Assembly (NCBI RefSeq): GCF_000719955.1
Contig: NZ_JOII01000021.1
Coordinates: 1 to 64,000, forward strand
DNA from: Streptomyces albidoflavus
Lineage (GTDB): Bacteria > Actinomycetota > Actinomycetes > Streptomycetales > Streptomycetaceae
Length of the DNA: 64,000 bases
Direction: 5' to 3'
A model generated the notes under the pieces. That model was not told the DNA's origin. It made no database searches and was given only the letters and a program-made list of their open reading frames with translations. Below are positions 1 to 7,353 of this stretch, piece by piece (positions within the stretch are counted from its first letter, which is position 1; every line of letters starts with the position of its first letter). Made by a program: the position numbers and the translations under genes.

Positions 1-257
1 ATGCACAACCTCGCCCTCACCGGATAAACCGGCGGTCCGCACAACGGCCTCCCCCATACCCGAGGCGACCCGAAGATCATTTGCGGGACAACCCTTAGGG
101 TGCTGAAAATGTTCCCCACCGCCCCGACCCCCACCCGTGCAGTGAGGTCATGGCGCGTCTCCCCCGAACTCGGGCAGGGCGCCTGGTGACGAACTCGCTG
201 CGTCCGCACGGCCACCACAGTCAGCCGCTGCCCCCTGTCCAGGAACCGGCGGACGGC
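1..257. other. Window-edge intergenic region
   Basis: No convincing gene is visible here. The first bases could be the tail of an intergenic stretch belonging to a gene outside the window. An open frame from 150 runs in frame into the acyltransferase but encodes a Pro/His/Arg-rich stretch with little family character. Confidence 0.4.
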
Positions 258-1388
258 ATGACGGCTCCACGGCCCTCCCCCACGTCACAGGAGCGGCCCC
301 CCGGTCCTGAGAGACCCCCCGCCGCAGCCGCGAAACCCGCCAAGTCGCGGGACCCCTTCTTCGACAACGCCAAGTACCTCGCGATCGTGCTGGTCGCGAT
401 GGGCCACGCCTGGCAGCCGCTGACCAGCGACAGCCGGGCCGCCGAAGCCCTGTACATGGTGGTCTACGCCTTCCACATGCCGGCGTTCATCGTGATCTCC
501 GGCTACTTCTCGCGCAGTTTCGACATGCGCAAGGACCGGCTCCAGCGGCTCGTCACGGGCGTCGCCGTCCCGTACATCCTGTTCGAGACCGCGTACAGCC
601 TCTTCAAGCGCTGGGCCGACGACGATCCGACCCATCCGATCAGCCTGCTCGATCCCTGGTACCTCACCTGGTTCCTGATCGCGCTCTTCATCTGGCGGCT
701 CACGACGCCGCTGTGGAAGATCGTCCGCTGGCCCGTGCCGCTGGCGCTGGCGCTCGCGCTGCTCGCCTCGGTCTCCCCCGACATCGGCGACGACCTGGAC
801 CTCCAGCGGGTCCTGCAGTTCCTGCCGTTCTTCGTGGTCGGCCTGGTCCTCAAGCCGGAGCACTTCCAGATGGTGCGCCGCCGCGAGGTCCGGCTGCTGG
901 CGCTGCCGGTCTTCGCCGCCGCGCTGCTGGTCGGCTACTGGGCCGCGCCGCGGATGTCGTCGGCGTGGTTCTACCACCGCGACAGCGCCCAGGAGATGGG
1001 CTTCGCCTGGTGGGTGGGGGTCATCATGACCCTGGCCCTCTTCGGCTGCTCCATGGTCCTGACCGCCTGCTTCTTCGCCTGGGTGCCGCGCCGCCACATG
1101 TGGTTCACCGCACTCGGCGCCGGCACGCTCTACGGCTACCTGCTGCACGGCTTCCTCGCCAAGGGGTCGCGCTTCTGGGGCTGGTACGAGACGTACGACT
1201 GGGTGCGGACGCCGCTCGGCATGATCGGCGTGACGCTGATCGCCGGCGCGATCGTCACCGTCCTCTGCACACCGCCGGTGCAGCGCCTCTTCCGCTTCGC
1301 GATGGAGCCGAAGATGAACTGGGCCTTCAAGCGGGACGCGACCGAGCTGGCGCGCGAGCGCGCCAAGTCGGGAGCGGCCATCCGCTGA
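258..1388 (+). CDS. Membrane acyltransferase (acyltransferase 3 family)
   Basis: Integral membrane O-acyltransferase of the fucose 4-O-acetylase/OafA group, 376 residues. These proteins move acyl groups onto sugars or other envelope molecules; the substrate here is unknown. After a Pro-rich cytoplasmic tail comes the family opening FFDNAKYLAIVLVAMGHAW, holding the conserved Asp and His, and then FHMPAFIVISGYFSR, the usual second motif. About ten hydrophobic segments follow and the tail is short and basic. ATG 258 is chosen because the preceding stretch looks non-coding. ATG 150 is in frame and would add 36 residues, but its GTGAGG sits only about two bases from the start. A strong hairpin follows the stop, so the gene is probably monocistronic. 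Confidence 0.8.
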   Translation: MTAPRPSPTSQERPPGPERPPAAAAKPAKSRDPFFDNAKYLAIVLVAMGHAWQPLTSDSRAAEALYMVVYAFHMPAFIVISGYFSRSFDMRKDRLQRLVTGVAVPYILFETAYSLFKRWADDDPTHPISLLDPWYLTWFLIALFIWRLTTPLWKIVRWPVPLALALALLASVSPDIGDDLDLQRVLQFLPFFVVGLVLKPEHFQMVRRREVRLLALPVFAAALLVGYWAAPRMSSAWFYHRDSAQEMGFAWWVGVIMTLALFGCSMVLTACFFAWVPRRHMWFTALGAGTLYGYLLHGFLAKGSRFWGWYETYDWVRTPLGMIGVTLIAGAIVTVLCTPPVQRLFRFAMEPKMNWAFKRDATELARERAKSGAAIR

Positions 1389-1442
1389 CCCGCCCGCGCG
1401 GCACGCCCGAGGGCGGGCCGCCGGGGCCGGTGACGGAACGTC

Positions 1443-1488
1443 CGGGAGCCCGGCCGGGGAGTTCTCCACTCCCCCGGCCGGGCTCCCG
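1443..1488 (+). terminator. Hairpin terminator after the acyltransferase
   Basis: CGGGAGCCCGGCCGGGG and its complement form a stem of about 17 bp around a loop of about 12 nt, 55 bases after the stop. There is no clear T-run, which is usual for Streptomyces. Confidence 0.75.
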
Positions 1489-1721
1489 CCTTTGCGGGTA
1501 CGGGCCGCACGCGAACGGAACGGCGCAACCGCCGCCCCAGCCCCGCTCGACTCCCCCAACTTCCCATTGGTGACAGCGAGTTGACGACCTGTGTCGCGCT
1601 GCTCACAGTCGCACCCGAGCAGAGGTAATGCTTTGGTAAGCTAAGTATTGACGATTCCTTGACGCCCCCTTGACTCAAGAAGGAGGACGGGCTCATCGGA
1701 CACGCAGAAACGCTGATAGCC
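1489..1721 (+). promoter_or_regulatory. Leader of antiporter gene with displaced Shine-Dalgarno
   Basis: The region is relatively A/T-rich around 1628-1680. A strong Shine-Dalgarno AGGAGGA lies at 1681-1687, but the first ATG/GTG/TTG in the antiporter frame is at 1722, 34 bases later. The frame is open from 1674, just after a TGA. The SD is ideally spaced for CTC 1692 or ATC 1695, neither of which is a normal start. No convincing -35/-10 pair could be assigned. Confidence 0.5.
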
Positions 1722-2924
1722 ATGGGCGGTGCTTTTGTCGCCGCGGCTGTGCTGGCACGCCTCGGCGGCCGTATCGGGTTGCCGACCATTCCGCTGTTCA
1801 TCCTGGCCGGCATACTGCTCGGCCCCCACACCCCCGGAGTCGTGCTCGTCTCCGACCCGCACGACCTGGAGATGCTCTCGGCCCTCGGCCTGGTGCTGCT
1901 CCTCTTCTACCTCGGTCTTGAGTTCCACATCGACGACCTCAAAGCCGGTGGGCGCAACATGGCACTCGCCGGCGGGATCTATCTGGCGCTGAACGTCGGC
2001 GCCGGCCTCGGCTTCGGCTTCGCCCTCGGATGGGGGGTCTCCGAAGCGCTGGTCCTCGCCGGAGTCCTCGGCTTCTCCTCCTCGGCGATCGTCACCAAGA
2101 TCCTGGTCGACACCAGGCGCCTCGGTAATCCGGAGACCAAACCGATCCTCGGCATCATCGTCGTCGAGGACGTCTTCATCGCGCTCTACCTCGCCGCGCT
2201 CCAGCCCATCCTGTCCGGCGCGGACAGCCTGAGCACCGCCCTGGTCGACGGTGGCAAGGCGTTCGGCTTCCTGATCGCGCTGGCGCTCGTGGCCCGCTAC
2301 GGCACACGCGTCGTCGGACGGCTCATCAACACACCGGACGACGAGATCCTGACCATCTCCTTCCTCGGTGCGGCGGTGCTGATGGCCGGCGTCTCCGAGT
2401 GGTTCGGCGTGGCCGACGCCATTGGTGCCTTCATGGTCGGTCTGATGCTCGGCTCCACCACATCGGGCAAGCGGATCCTCAAGCTGGTCCATCCCCTGCG
2501 GGACGCGTTCGGTGCCATCTTCTTCTTCGTCTTCGGACTCTCCATCAACCCGGGTGACCTGCCGGGCGTCGTGTGGCCCGTGCTGATCGCCGTGGCCCTC
2601 ACGCTCTCCATGAACGTCATCTCGGGTATCACCGCGGCACGGATCTACCGGTTCGGTGCGCAGCCCGCCGCCAACATCGCCACCACCCTGCTGGCGCGCG
2701 GTGAGTTCGCGCTCATCCTCGCCACGATGGCCGCTGCCGCGGGGCTCGACGCGAGGCTGTCGCCGTTCATCGCCGGGTATGTGCTGCTGCTGGCGATCAT
2801 GGCGCCGCTGGCGGCCAAGCAGAGTAATTGGCTGGCGCGGATTCTGCCCGGGGGGACGTCGGGCGGGGACGGGGGCGACGCGGGGGCGTCGGGAGCCTCG
2901 GTGCCCGAGCGGGTGTCCGTCTGA
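1722..2924 (+). CDS. Cation:proton antiporter, CPA2/KefB-like
   Basis: Na+/H+ exchanger-family membrane protein (CPA2), 400 residues from ATG 1722, with about 12 hydrophobic helices and no TrkA-N or TrkA-C domain. It would exchange K+ or Na+ for H+ and help pH or osmotic balance. The opening GGRIGLPTIPLFILAGILLG and the motifs LLLFYLGLEF, FSSSAIVTKIL and GIIVVEDVF are those of KefB/KefC-type exchangers; the ED pair in VVED is the expected ion-binding region. The C-terminus is a short Gly/Asp-rich cytoplasmic tail. With ATG 1722 the first helix begins unusually abruptly. The upstream in-frame codons would add a hydrophobic run (LIGHAETLIA) to that helix, and the SD also fits an earlier start, so the true start may be non-canonical near 1692-1695. 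A hairpin follows the stop. Confidence 0.85.
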   Translation: MGGAFVAAAVLARLGGRIGLPTIPLFILAGILLGPHTPGVVLVSDPHDLEMLSALGLVLLLFYLGLEFHIDDLKAGGRNMALAGGIYLALNVGAGLGFGFALGWGVSEALVLAGVLGFSSSAIVTKILVDTRRLGNPETKPILGIIVVEDVFIALYLAALQPILSGADSLSTALVDGGKAFGFLIALALVARYGTRVVGRLINTPDDEILTISFLGAAVLMAGVSEWFGVADAIGAFMVGLMLGSTTSGKRILKLVHPLRDAFGAIFFFVFGLSINPGDLPGVVWPVLIAVALTLSMNVISGITAARIYRFGAQPAANIATTLLARGEFALILATMAAAAGLDARLSPFIAGYVLLLAIMAPLAAKQSNWLARILPGGTSGGDGGDAGASGASVPERVSV

Positions 2925-2945
2925 CGTTTCCGATTGCCCGTCCTT

Positions 2946-2979
2946 CGCAGGCCCGTTCCCTTCGGGGGGCGGGCCTGCG
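2946..2979 (+). terminator. Hairpin terminator after the antiporter
   Basis: CGCAGGCCCG pairs perfectly with CGGGCCTGCG across a 14-nt loop, 22 bases after the stop, and is followed by a short T stretch. Confidence 0.75.
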
Positions 2980-3048
2980 GCGTTTGCCTGCGGCGCTGCT
3001 GGGGGGCCTTCGGTGCGGGCCGGGGGCCGCGCCCTGGGGTGGGGGGCC

Positions 3049-3130
3049 GCAAGCGCCGGCCGGGCTGTTGTCCGGGGGTGAGGCCGCTTGTCCGTGCCGG
3101 TCACAGATGGCCTCGGAGGCCGGCCGGGCT
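3049..3130 (+). repeat. Two degenerate REP-like units
   Basis: Two copies related to CTCAAACGCCGGCCGGGCT: a GCAAGCGCCGGCCGGGCT form ending at 3066 and a CTCGGAGGCCGGCCGGGCT form ending at 3130. They are separated by the usual spacer containing GTGCCGGTCA. They lie downstream of the plus-strand antiporter, in its sense orientation. Confidence 0.65.
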
Positions 3131-3158
3131 TGAAGGGAATGGGCCGGTCCGGACCGGG

Positions 3159-4319
3159 TCAGGTGGTCGGCTTGCGGCTGAGGAGTAGGAGGGCTCGGTC
3201 GTCGTTGACGTCCTTGGCCACGGCTTCTATGAGGTGCCAGGCGGCGCCTTCGAAGCCGCCGGGGACGTAGCGGTCGGCCTCGCCGGTGAGGCGGTCGATG
3301 CCCTCGGAGAGGTCGCGGCCGGCCGCCTCGACGAGGCCGTCGGTGTAGAGCATGAGGACGTCGCCGGGGGCGAGGGAGCCCTTGACCGGGTCGAACTGGC
3401 AGCCGTCGTAGACGCCGAGGAGGGGGCCTTCGGCGGCCTTCTCCTCCCACTGGCCGGTGCCGGAGTGGAGCTGGACGGCGGGGAGGTGGCCGGCGGAGAA
3501 GAGTTCGTAGTCGCCGGAGTCCAGGTCCAGGACGAGGTGGATCGAGGTGGCGAAGCCCTCGTCCCAGTCCTGGCGGAGGAGGTAGCCGTTGGCGGCGGGG
3601 AGGAAGGCGTGCGGGGGCAGGGAGCCGAGGAGGCCGCCGAAGGCGCCGGAGAGGAGCAGGGCGCGCGAACCGGCGTCCATGCCCTTGCCGGAGACGTCGG
3701 TGAGGACCACTTCGAGGGTGCGGCCGCCGTGGGTGCGGGCGGCGACGACGAAGTCCCCGGAGAAGGACTGGCCGCCGGCCGGGCGCAGCGCCATCTCGTG
3801 GTGCCAGCCGGAGGGCAGGTGCGGCAGGCGGCTCTGGACGCGGATGCGTTCGCGCAGGTCGAAGAGCATGGTGCCGCCGCGCCGCCAGGGCACCCCGACC
3901 CGGCTGCGGAACTGGGCGATGACCAGGCCGAAGAGGCCGGCGGCGGCGACCGTCAGCACCGTGCCCGGGGTGACGCCGACGGGCACCTGGCTGGTGGGGC
4001 CGCTGCCGAGGACCAGCGACTCCACGACGAGGGCCGCGGTGGCCGAGGCGTAGAGGAGCAGGAGGGTGGCGGGGCGCAGGACGAGGCCGCCGGCGATGAC
4101 CGGGAGGACCAGGGCGGCGGGGTCGCACCATTCGGGACCGACGATGGTGCCGACGGCGATCGCGGGGACCGTGAGGAAGAGGCCGGCGAAGGCGACCCAG
4201 TCGGAGCCGTCCCCGCGGAAGTAGTCGACGGCGGACTTGCGCAGCCCGGTGCGGGCCCGGTGCCAGCGCTTGCGCATCCGGGCCCGGGTCGTCTCTGCTG
4301 CCGCCCTTGCTTGTGCCAT
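3159..4319 (-). CDS. Membrane-anchored PP2C/SpoIIE-type phosphatase
   Basis: Serine phosphatase of the SpoIIE/RsbU group, 386 residues. Such enzymes dephosphorylate anti-anti-sigma factors and so tune partner-switching sigma control. The N-terminal 35 residues are basic, then four or five hydrophobic segments lie at about 40-145, and the catalytic domain follows. Metal-binding signatures are present in order: SGDFVVAA, DVSGKGMDAG, SAGHLPA, LLGVYDG, LYTDGLVEA and the terminal NDDRALLLL. No GAF, PAS or kinase domain is fused, so sensing, if any, is through the membrane part. It is divergent from the acetyltransferase gene across 117 bp. Degenerate REP repeats lie beyond its 3' end. Target proteins cannot be told from this window. 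Confidence 0.88.
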   Translation of the reverse strand: MAQARAAAETTRARMRKRWHRARTGLRKSAVDYFRGDGSDWVAFAGLFLTVPAIAVGTIVGPEWCDPAALVLPVIAGGLVLRPATLLLLYASATAALVVESLVLGSGPTSQVPVGVTPGTVLTVAAAGLFGLVIAQFRSRVGVPWRRGGTMLFDLRERIRVQSRLPHLPSGWHHEMALRPAGGQSFSGDFVVAARTHGGRTLEVVLTDVSGKGMDAGSRALLLSGAFGGLLGSLPPHAFLPAANGYLLRQDWDEGFATSIHLVLDLDSGDYELFSAGHLPAVQLHSGTGQWEEKAAEGPLLGVYDGCQFDPVKGSLAPGDVLMLYTDGLVEAAGRDLSEGIDRLTGEADRYVPGGFEGAAWHLIEAVAKDVNDDRALLLLSRKPTT

Positions 4320-4436
4320 TGTTCGGGACCTTACCGAGCCGGGCCGTCACTTCGCACGGGAGGTCCCTCTTGTCCCCTGCTCCGGGCGGAGCAAAAACGC
4401 CTCGCCGCGTCCCGTCTTCGCTGGTAGGGATGGCGT
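4320..4436. promoter_or_regulatory. Divergent promoter region, phosphatase / acetyltransferase
   Basis: A 117-bp gap between two divergent starts must hold promoters for both genes. A GGTAGGGAT stretch lies just before ATG 4437 as a weak ribosome site. No consensus promoter hexamers are clear. Confidence 0.4.
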
Positions 4437-5666
4437 ATGACATCTGGTGCAGAGGTATTGCGGGCCGAGGACTGGGATCAGTGGTACAGCACGCTGGAGC
4501 TGGCTTTCGGCGGTGTGCCGGAGGCTCCCGAGGAGCGGGAGTTGTACCAGCGGCTGACCGAGCCGGAGCGCTCACTCGTGGTGTGGGACGGGTCGGAGGT
4601 CGTGGGGACGGCGGGGGCCTTCACCTTCCGGGTCACGGTGCCCGGCGGGCGGCCGGTGGCGGCGGCCGGGGTGACGATGGTCGGGGTGGCGCCCACGCAC
4701 CGGCGCCGGGGGATCCTCACCGCGATGATGCGCCGCCAGCTCGACGACGTACGGGCGCGCGGGGAGGCGCTCGCGATGCTGACCGCCTCCGAGCCGGGGA
4801 TCTACGGGCGGTTCGGGTACGGGATCGCCACGATGAGGCTGAGCGCCGAGATCGACACCGCGCAGGTGCGGCTCACCGTTCCGGAGGGGACGGACGAGGT
4901 GGTGCTGCGGCGGGCCGACCCGCGCGAGGCGCTGAAGGTCTGCGAGGAGGTGTACGCGCGGCAGGTGGCCGGGCGGCCGGGGATGCTCGTCCGGGCGCCG
5001 GGGTGGGAGGAGCAGGGGCTGCTCGACCCGCCGGGGAACCGCGCCGGGGGCTCGCCGCTCCAGTGCGTACTGGCCGAGCGGGACGGTGAGGTGGTGGGGT
5101 ACACGCGCTACCGCACCCATCCCTCCTGGGGGTTGGGCGGGCCCGACGGGGCGGTGACGGTCCAGGACCTGGAGGCGTCCGGCCCGGCCGCCCACGCGGC
5201 GCTGCTCCGCTACCTGTGCGGGATCGACCTGATGCGGACGGTGAAGCTGCCGAGCCGGCCGGTGGACGACGCCTGGCAGTACCTGGTGAGCGACGCGCGG
5301 CGGTGTGTGCCGCGGCTGGGGGACGTGCTCCAGGTGCGGCTGGTCGAGGTGGGGGCCGCGCTCCAGCAGCGCTCCTACCAGGCTCCGCTGGACGTGGTGC
5401 TGGAGGTGACCGACGCGTTCTGCCCCTGGAACGAGGGGCGTTGGCGGCTGAGCGCCGACGCCGAGGGCGCCGCCTGCGAACGGACCGAGGCCGAGCCCGA
5501 TCTGGCGCTGTCGGTACGGGAGCTGGGGGCGGCCTACCTCGGCGGGGTGCCGTTGAGCGGGCTGGCCGCCGCCGGGCGGGTGCGCGAACTGCGGCCCGGG
5601 GCGCTGGCCCGGACCTCGACGGCGTTCGGCTCCGACGTGGCGCCCTGGCTGCCGCACGGCTTCTGA
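4437..5666 (+). CDS. Eis-like GNAT N-acetyltransferase
   Basis: Acetyl-CoA-dependent N-acetyltransferase of the Eis family, 409 residues; Eis enzymes acetylate amines, including aminoglycosides, at several positions. The first GNAT domain holds the acetyl-CoA loop GVAPTHRRRGILTAMM (about residues 80-97), followed by SEPGIYGRFGYG with the Tyr expected to act as general acid. A second degenerate GNAT domain and a C-terminal sterol-carrier-like domain complete the usual three-part layout. The chain ends in HGF; in Mycobacterium tuberculosis Eis the carboxylate of a terminal Phe serves in catalysis, so the ending fits. The last 133 bp overlap the convergent glycosylase gene. The natural substrate is unknown. 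Confidence 0.85.
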   Translation: MTSGAEVLRAEDWDQWYSTLELAFGGVPEAPEERELYQRLTEPERSLVVWDGSEVVGTAGAFTFRVTVPGGRPVAAAGVTMVGVAPTHRRRGILTAMMRRQLDDVRARGEALAMLTASEPGIYGRFGYGIATMRLSAEIDTAQVRLTVPEGTDEVVLRRADPREALKVCEEVYARQVAGRPGMLVRAPGWEEQGLLDPPGNRAGGSPLQCVLAERDGEVVGYTRYRTHPSWGLGGPDGAVTVQDLEASGPAAHAALLRYLCGIDLMRTVKLPSRPVDDAWQYLVSDARRCVPRLGDVLQVRLVEVGAALQQRSYQAPLDVVLEVTDAFCPWNEGRWRLSADAEGAACERTEAEPDLALSVRELGAAYLGGVPLSGLAAAGRVRELRPGALARTSTAFGSDVAPWLPHGF

Positions 5667-6490
5667 GGCTCCTCGGCGGTGGTGCCCGTCTGGCAGCGCG
5701 GGCACCAGAAGAGGTTGCGGGCGGCGAGGGAGGCGGTACGGATCTGCTCGCCGCAGACGAGGCAGGGGCGGCCGTCGCGGCGGTAGACGTAGACCTCGCC
5801 GCCGTGGTCGTCGACGCGGGGCGGGCGGCCCATCGCCTCGGGGGTGTGCTCGGGGCGGACCGTGTCGATCCGGTCGTGGCGCACGCCTTCGCGCATCAGC
5901 GCGGCGAGGTCGTACCAGAGGGTGTCCCAGGTGGCGCGCGTGAGGCGGTTGCCGGGGGTGTACGGGTCGATGCCGTGCCGGAAGAGGACCTCGGCCCGGT
6001 AGACGTTGCCGACGCCCGCGACCACCTTCTGGTCCATGAGCAGGGCGGCCACGGTGGTGCGCGAGCGGGATATGCGGCGCCAGGCGGCGTCGGGGGTGTC
6101 GTCGGCGCGCAGCGGGTCGGGGCCGAGGCGGTCGTGGACGGCCTGCTTGCCCTCGTCGGTCAGGAGGGTGCAGGCGGTGGGGCCGCGCAGGTCCGACCAG
6201 GCGTCCTCGGCGGTGATCCGGAGCCGGATGGTGTCCGTGGGAGGCGGCGGGGCGCCGGTGCCGCGGGCGACCTTGCCGAAGAGGCCGAGGTGGATGTGGA
6301 CCCAGCCGTGGCCGCCGAAGTCCAGGAAGAGGTGTTTGCCGTGCGCCTCGGCCCCGGCGAACTCGGCGCCGTCGAGCAGGGCGGCGGAGGCGGCGAAGCG
6401 GCCCTGGGGGCTGGAGACGCGCACCGGCCGGCCGCCGAACCACTCCTGGTGGTCGGCGGCCAGCCGGTGGAGGGTGTGCCCTTCGGGCAT
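5534..6490 (-). CDS. Fpg/Nei-family DNA glycosylase (endonuclease VIII-like)
   Basis: Bifunctional DNA glycosylase/AP lyase of base-excision repair, 318 residues. It starts MPEGHT: Pro2 is the Schiff-base nucleophile and Glu3 the catalytic acid once the initiator Met is removed. AHGKHLFLDFGG carries the conserved Lys, and VAGVGNVYRAEVLF is the helix-two-turn-helix. A C-terminal zinc finger is present as CLVCGEQI then FWCPRC. MPEGHT rather than MPELPE points to the Nei branch. About 45 residues beyond the finger are low-complexity and exist only because the frame stays open into the convergent acetyltransferase gene. ATG 6490 shares its A with the rpiB stop (TGATG), so translation is coupled. 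Confidence 0.88.
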   Translation of the reverse strand: MPEGHTLHRLAADHQEWFGGRPVRVSSPQGRFAASAALLDGAEFAGAEAHGKHLFLDFGGHGWVHIHLGLFGKVARGTGAPPPPTDTIRLRITAEDAWSDLRGPTACTLLTDEGKQAVHDRLGPDPLRADDTPDAAWRRISRSRTTVAALLMDQKVVAGVGNVYRAEVLFRHGIDPYTPGNRLTRATWDTLWYDLAALMREGVRHDRIDTVRPEHTPEAMGRPPRVDDHGGEVYVYRRDGRPCLVCGEQIRTASLAARNLFWCPRCQTGTTAEEPQKPCGSQGATSEPNAVEVRASAPGRSSRTRPAAASPLNGTPPR

Positions 6491-6981
6491 CAGGCGTCGT
6501 GCTGGGGGTGGTGGGCCGGGATCGGGGGCAGCTCGCCGGTGGTCTCGTAGGCCGAGAGCATGTCGATCCGGCGGGTGTGGCGCGCCTCGTCGGAGTACGG
6601 GGTGGCCAGGAAGGTGGCGACGAAGTCGGTCGCCTCCTCCTCGGTGTGCATGCGGGCGCCGACGGAGACGACGTTGGCGTTGTTGTGCTCGCGGCCGAGG
6701 GCGGCGGTCTCCTTGCTCCAGGCGAGGGCGCAGCGGACGCCCTTGACCTTGTTGGCGGCGATCTGCTCGCCGTTGCCGGAGCCGCCGATGACGATGCCGA
6801 GCGAGTCGGGGTCGGCGGCGGTCCGCTCGGCCGCCCGCAGGCAGAACGGCGGGTAGTCGTCGGCGGCGTCGTAGAGGTGGGGGCCGCAGTCCACCGGGTC
6901 GTGGCCGTTGGCCTTCAGCCAGTCGACGAGGTGGTTCTTGAGTTCGTAGCCGGCATGGTCGGAGCCGAGGTACACGCGCAT
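6490..6981 (-). CDS. rpiB: Ribose-5-phosphate isomerase B
   Basis: Interconverts ribulose 5-phosphate and ribose 5-phosphate in the pentose phosphate pathway; cytoplasmic, 163 residues, a full-length RpiB/LacA-family protein. The start MRVYLGSDHAGYELK holds the sugar-phosphate His. DYPPFC and GSGNGEQIAANKVKGVRCAL form the active-site and phosphate loops in the actinobacterial version. The C-terminus extends about ten residues beyond the fold. It is first in a two-gene operon with the DNA glycosylase and overlaps it by one base; the functional link is not obvious. Confidence 0.93.
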   Translation of the reverse strand: MRVYLGSDHAGYELKNHLVDWLKANGHDPVDCGPHLYDAADDYPPFCLRAAERTAADPDSLGIVIGGSGNGEQIAANKVKGVRCALAWSKETAALGREHNNANVVSVGARMHTEEEATDFVATFLATPYSDEARHTRRIDMLSAYETTGELPPIPAHHPQHDA

Positions 6982-7353
6982 GAAGGGGAGTGTGGCATGC
7001 CCGGGGCGGGGTAGCTGATTCCGGGTCCGCGGGCGGGCGGGTGGCGCCTGGGGCGCCGGAGGCCCGCCTGCGGGAGTTCCACCGTCGCCACCTGGGTGTC
7101 CGGGCGGTTCCGGATGCGCTCACAGGGGACGTCCGAGGGCCGTGATTCGTTCCACAGCGGCGCCCGGTGTGATCTGTTCCACACACCGTCCGGCCGGTAC
7201 CGGCAGCCCCTGGGGGAACTGGGATTGCGGCCCCTGATCCCGGCCCGGGACGACGCCGAGCGACAGGACAAAACGGAATCGGGGGTTCCGAACCGTGGGT
7301 TCTTGTGGATTCATTGGCTCAGCTCGGAACCCGAGAGCAAAGGAATAAGGCGC
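6982..7353. promoter_or_regulatory. Divergent intergenic region with a 15-bp direct repeat
   Basis: No gene is visible. Two near-identical blocks, GTGATTCGTTCCACA (7142-7156) and GTGATCTGTTCCACA (7169-7183), stand 27 bp apart and could be a tandem regulator site for the permease. AAAGGAATAAGG just before ATG 7354 is the permease ribosome site. Confidence 0.45.

Noticed and set aside
5534..7186. Extended start of the DNA glycosylase gene far upstream through rpiB
   Set aside because: Catalytic Pro2/Glu3 require the MPEGH start at 6490; the upstream part is out of frame with rpiB and meaningless.
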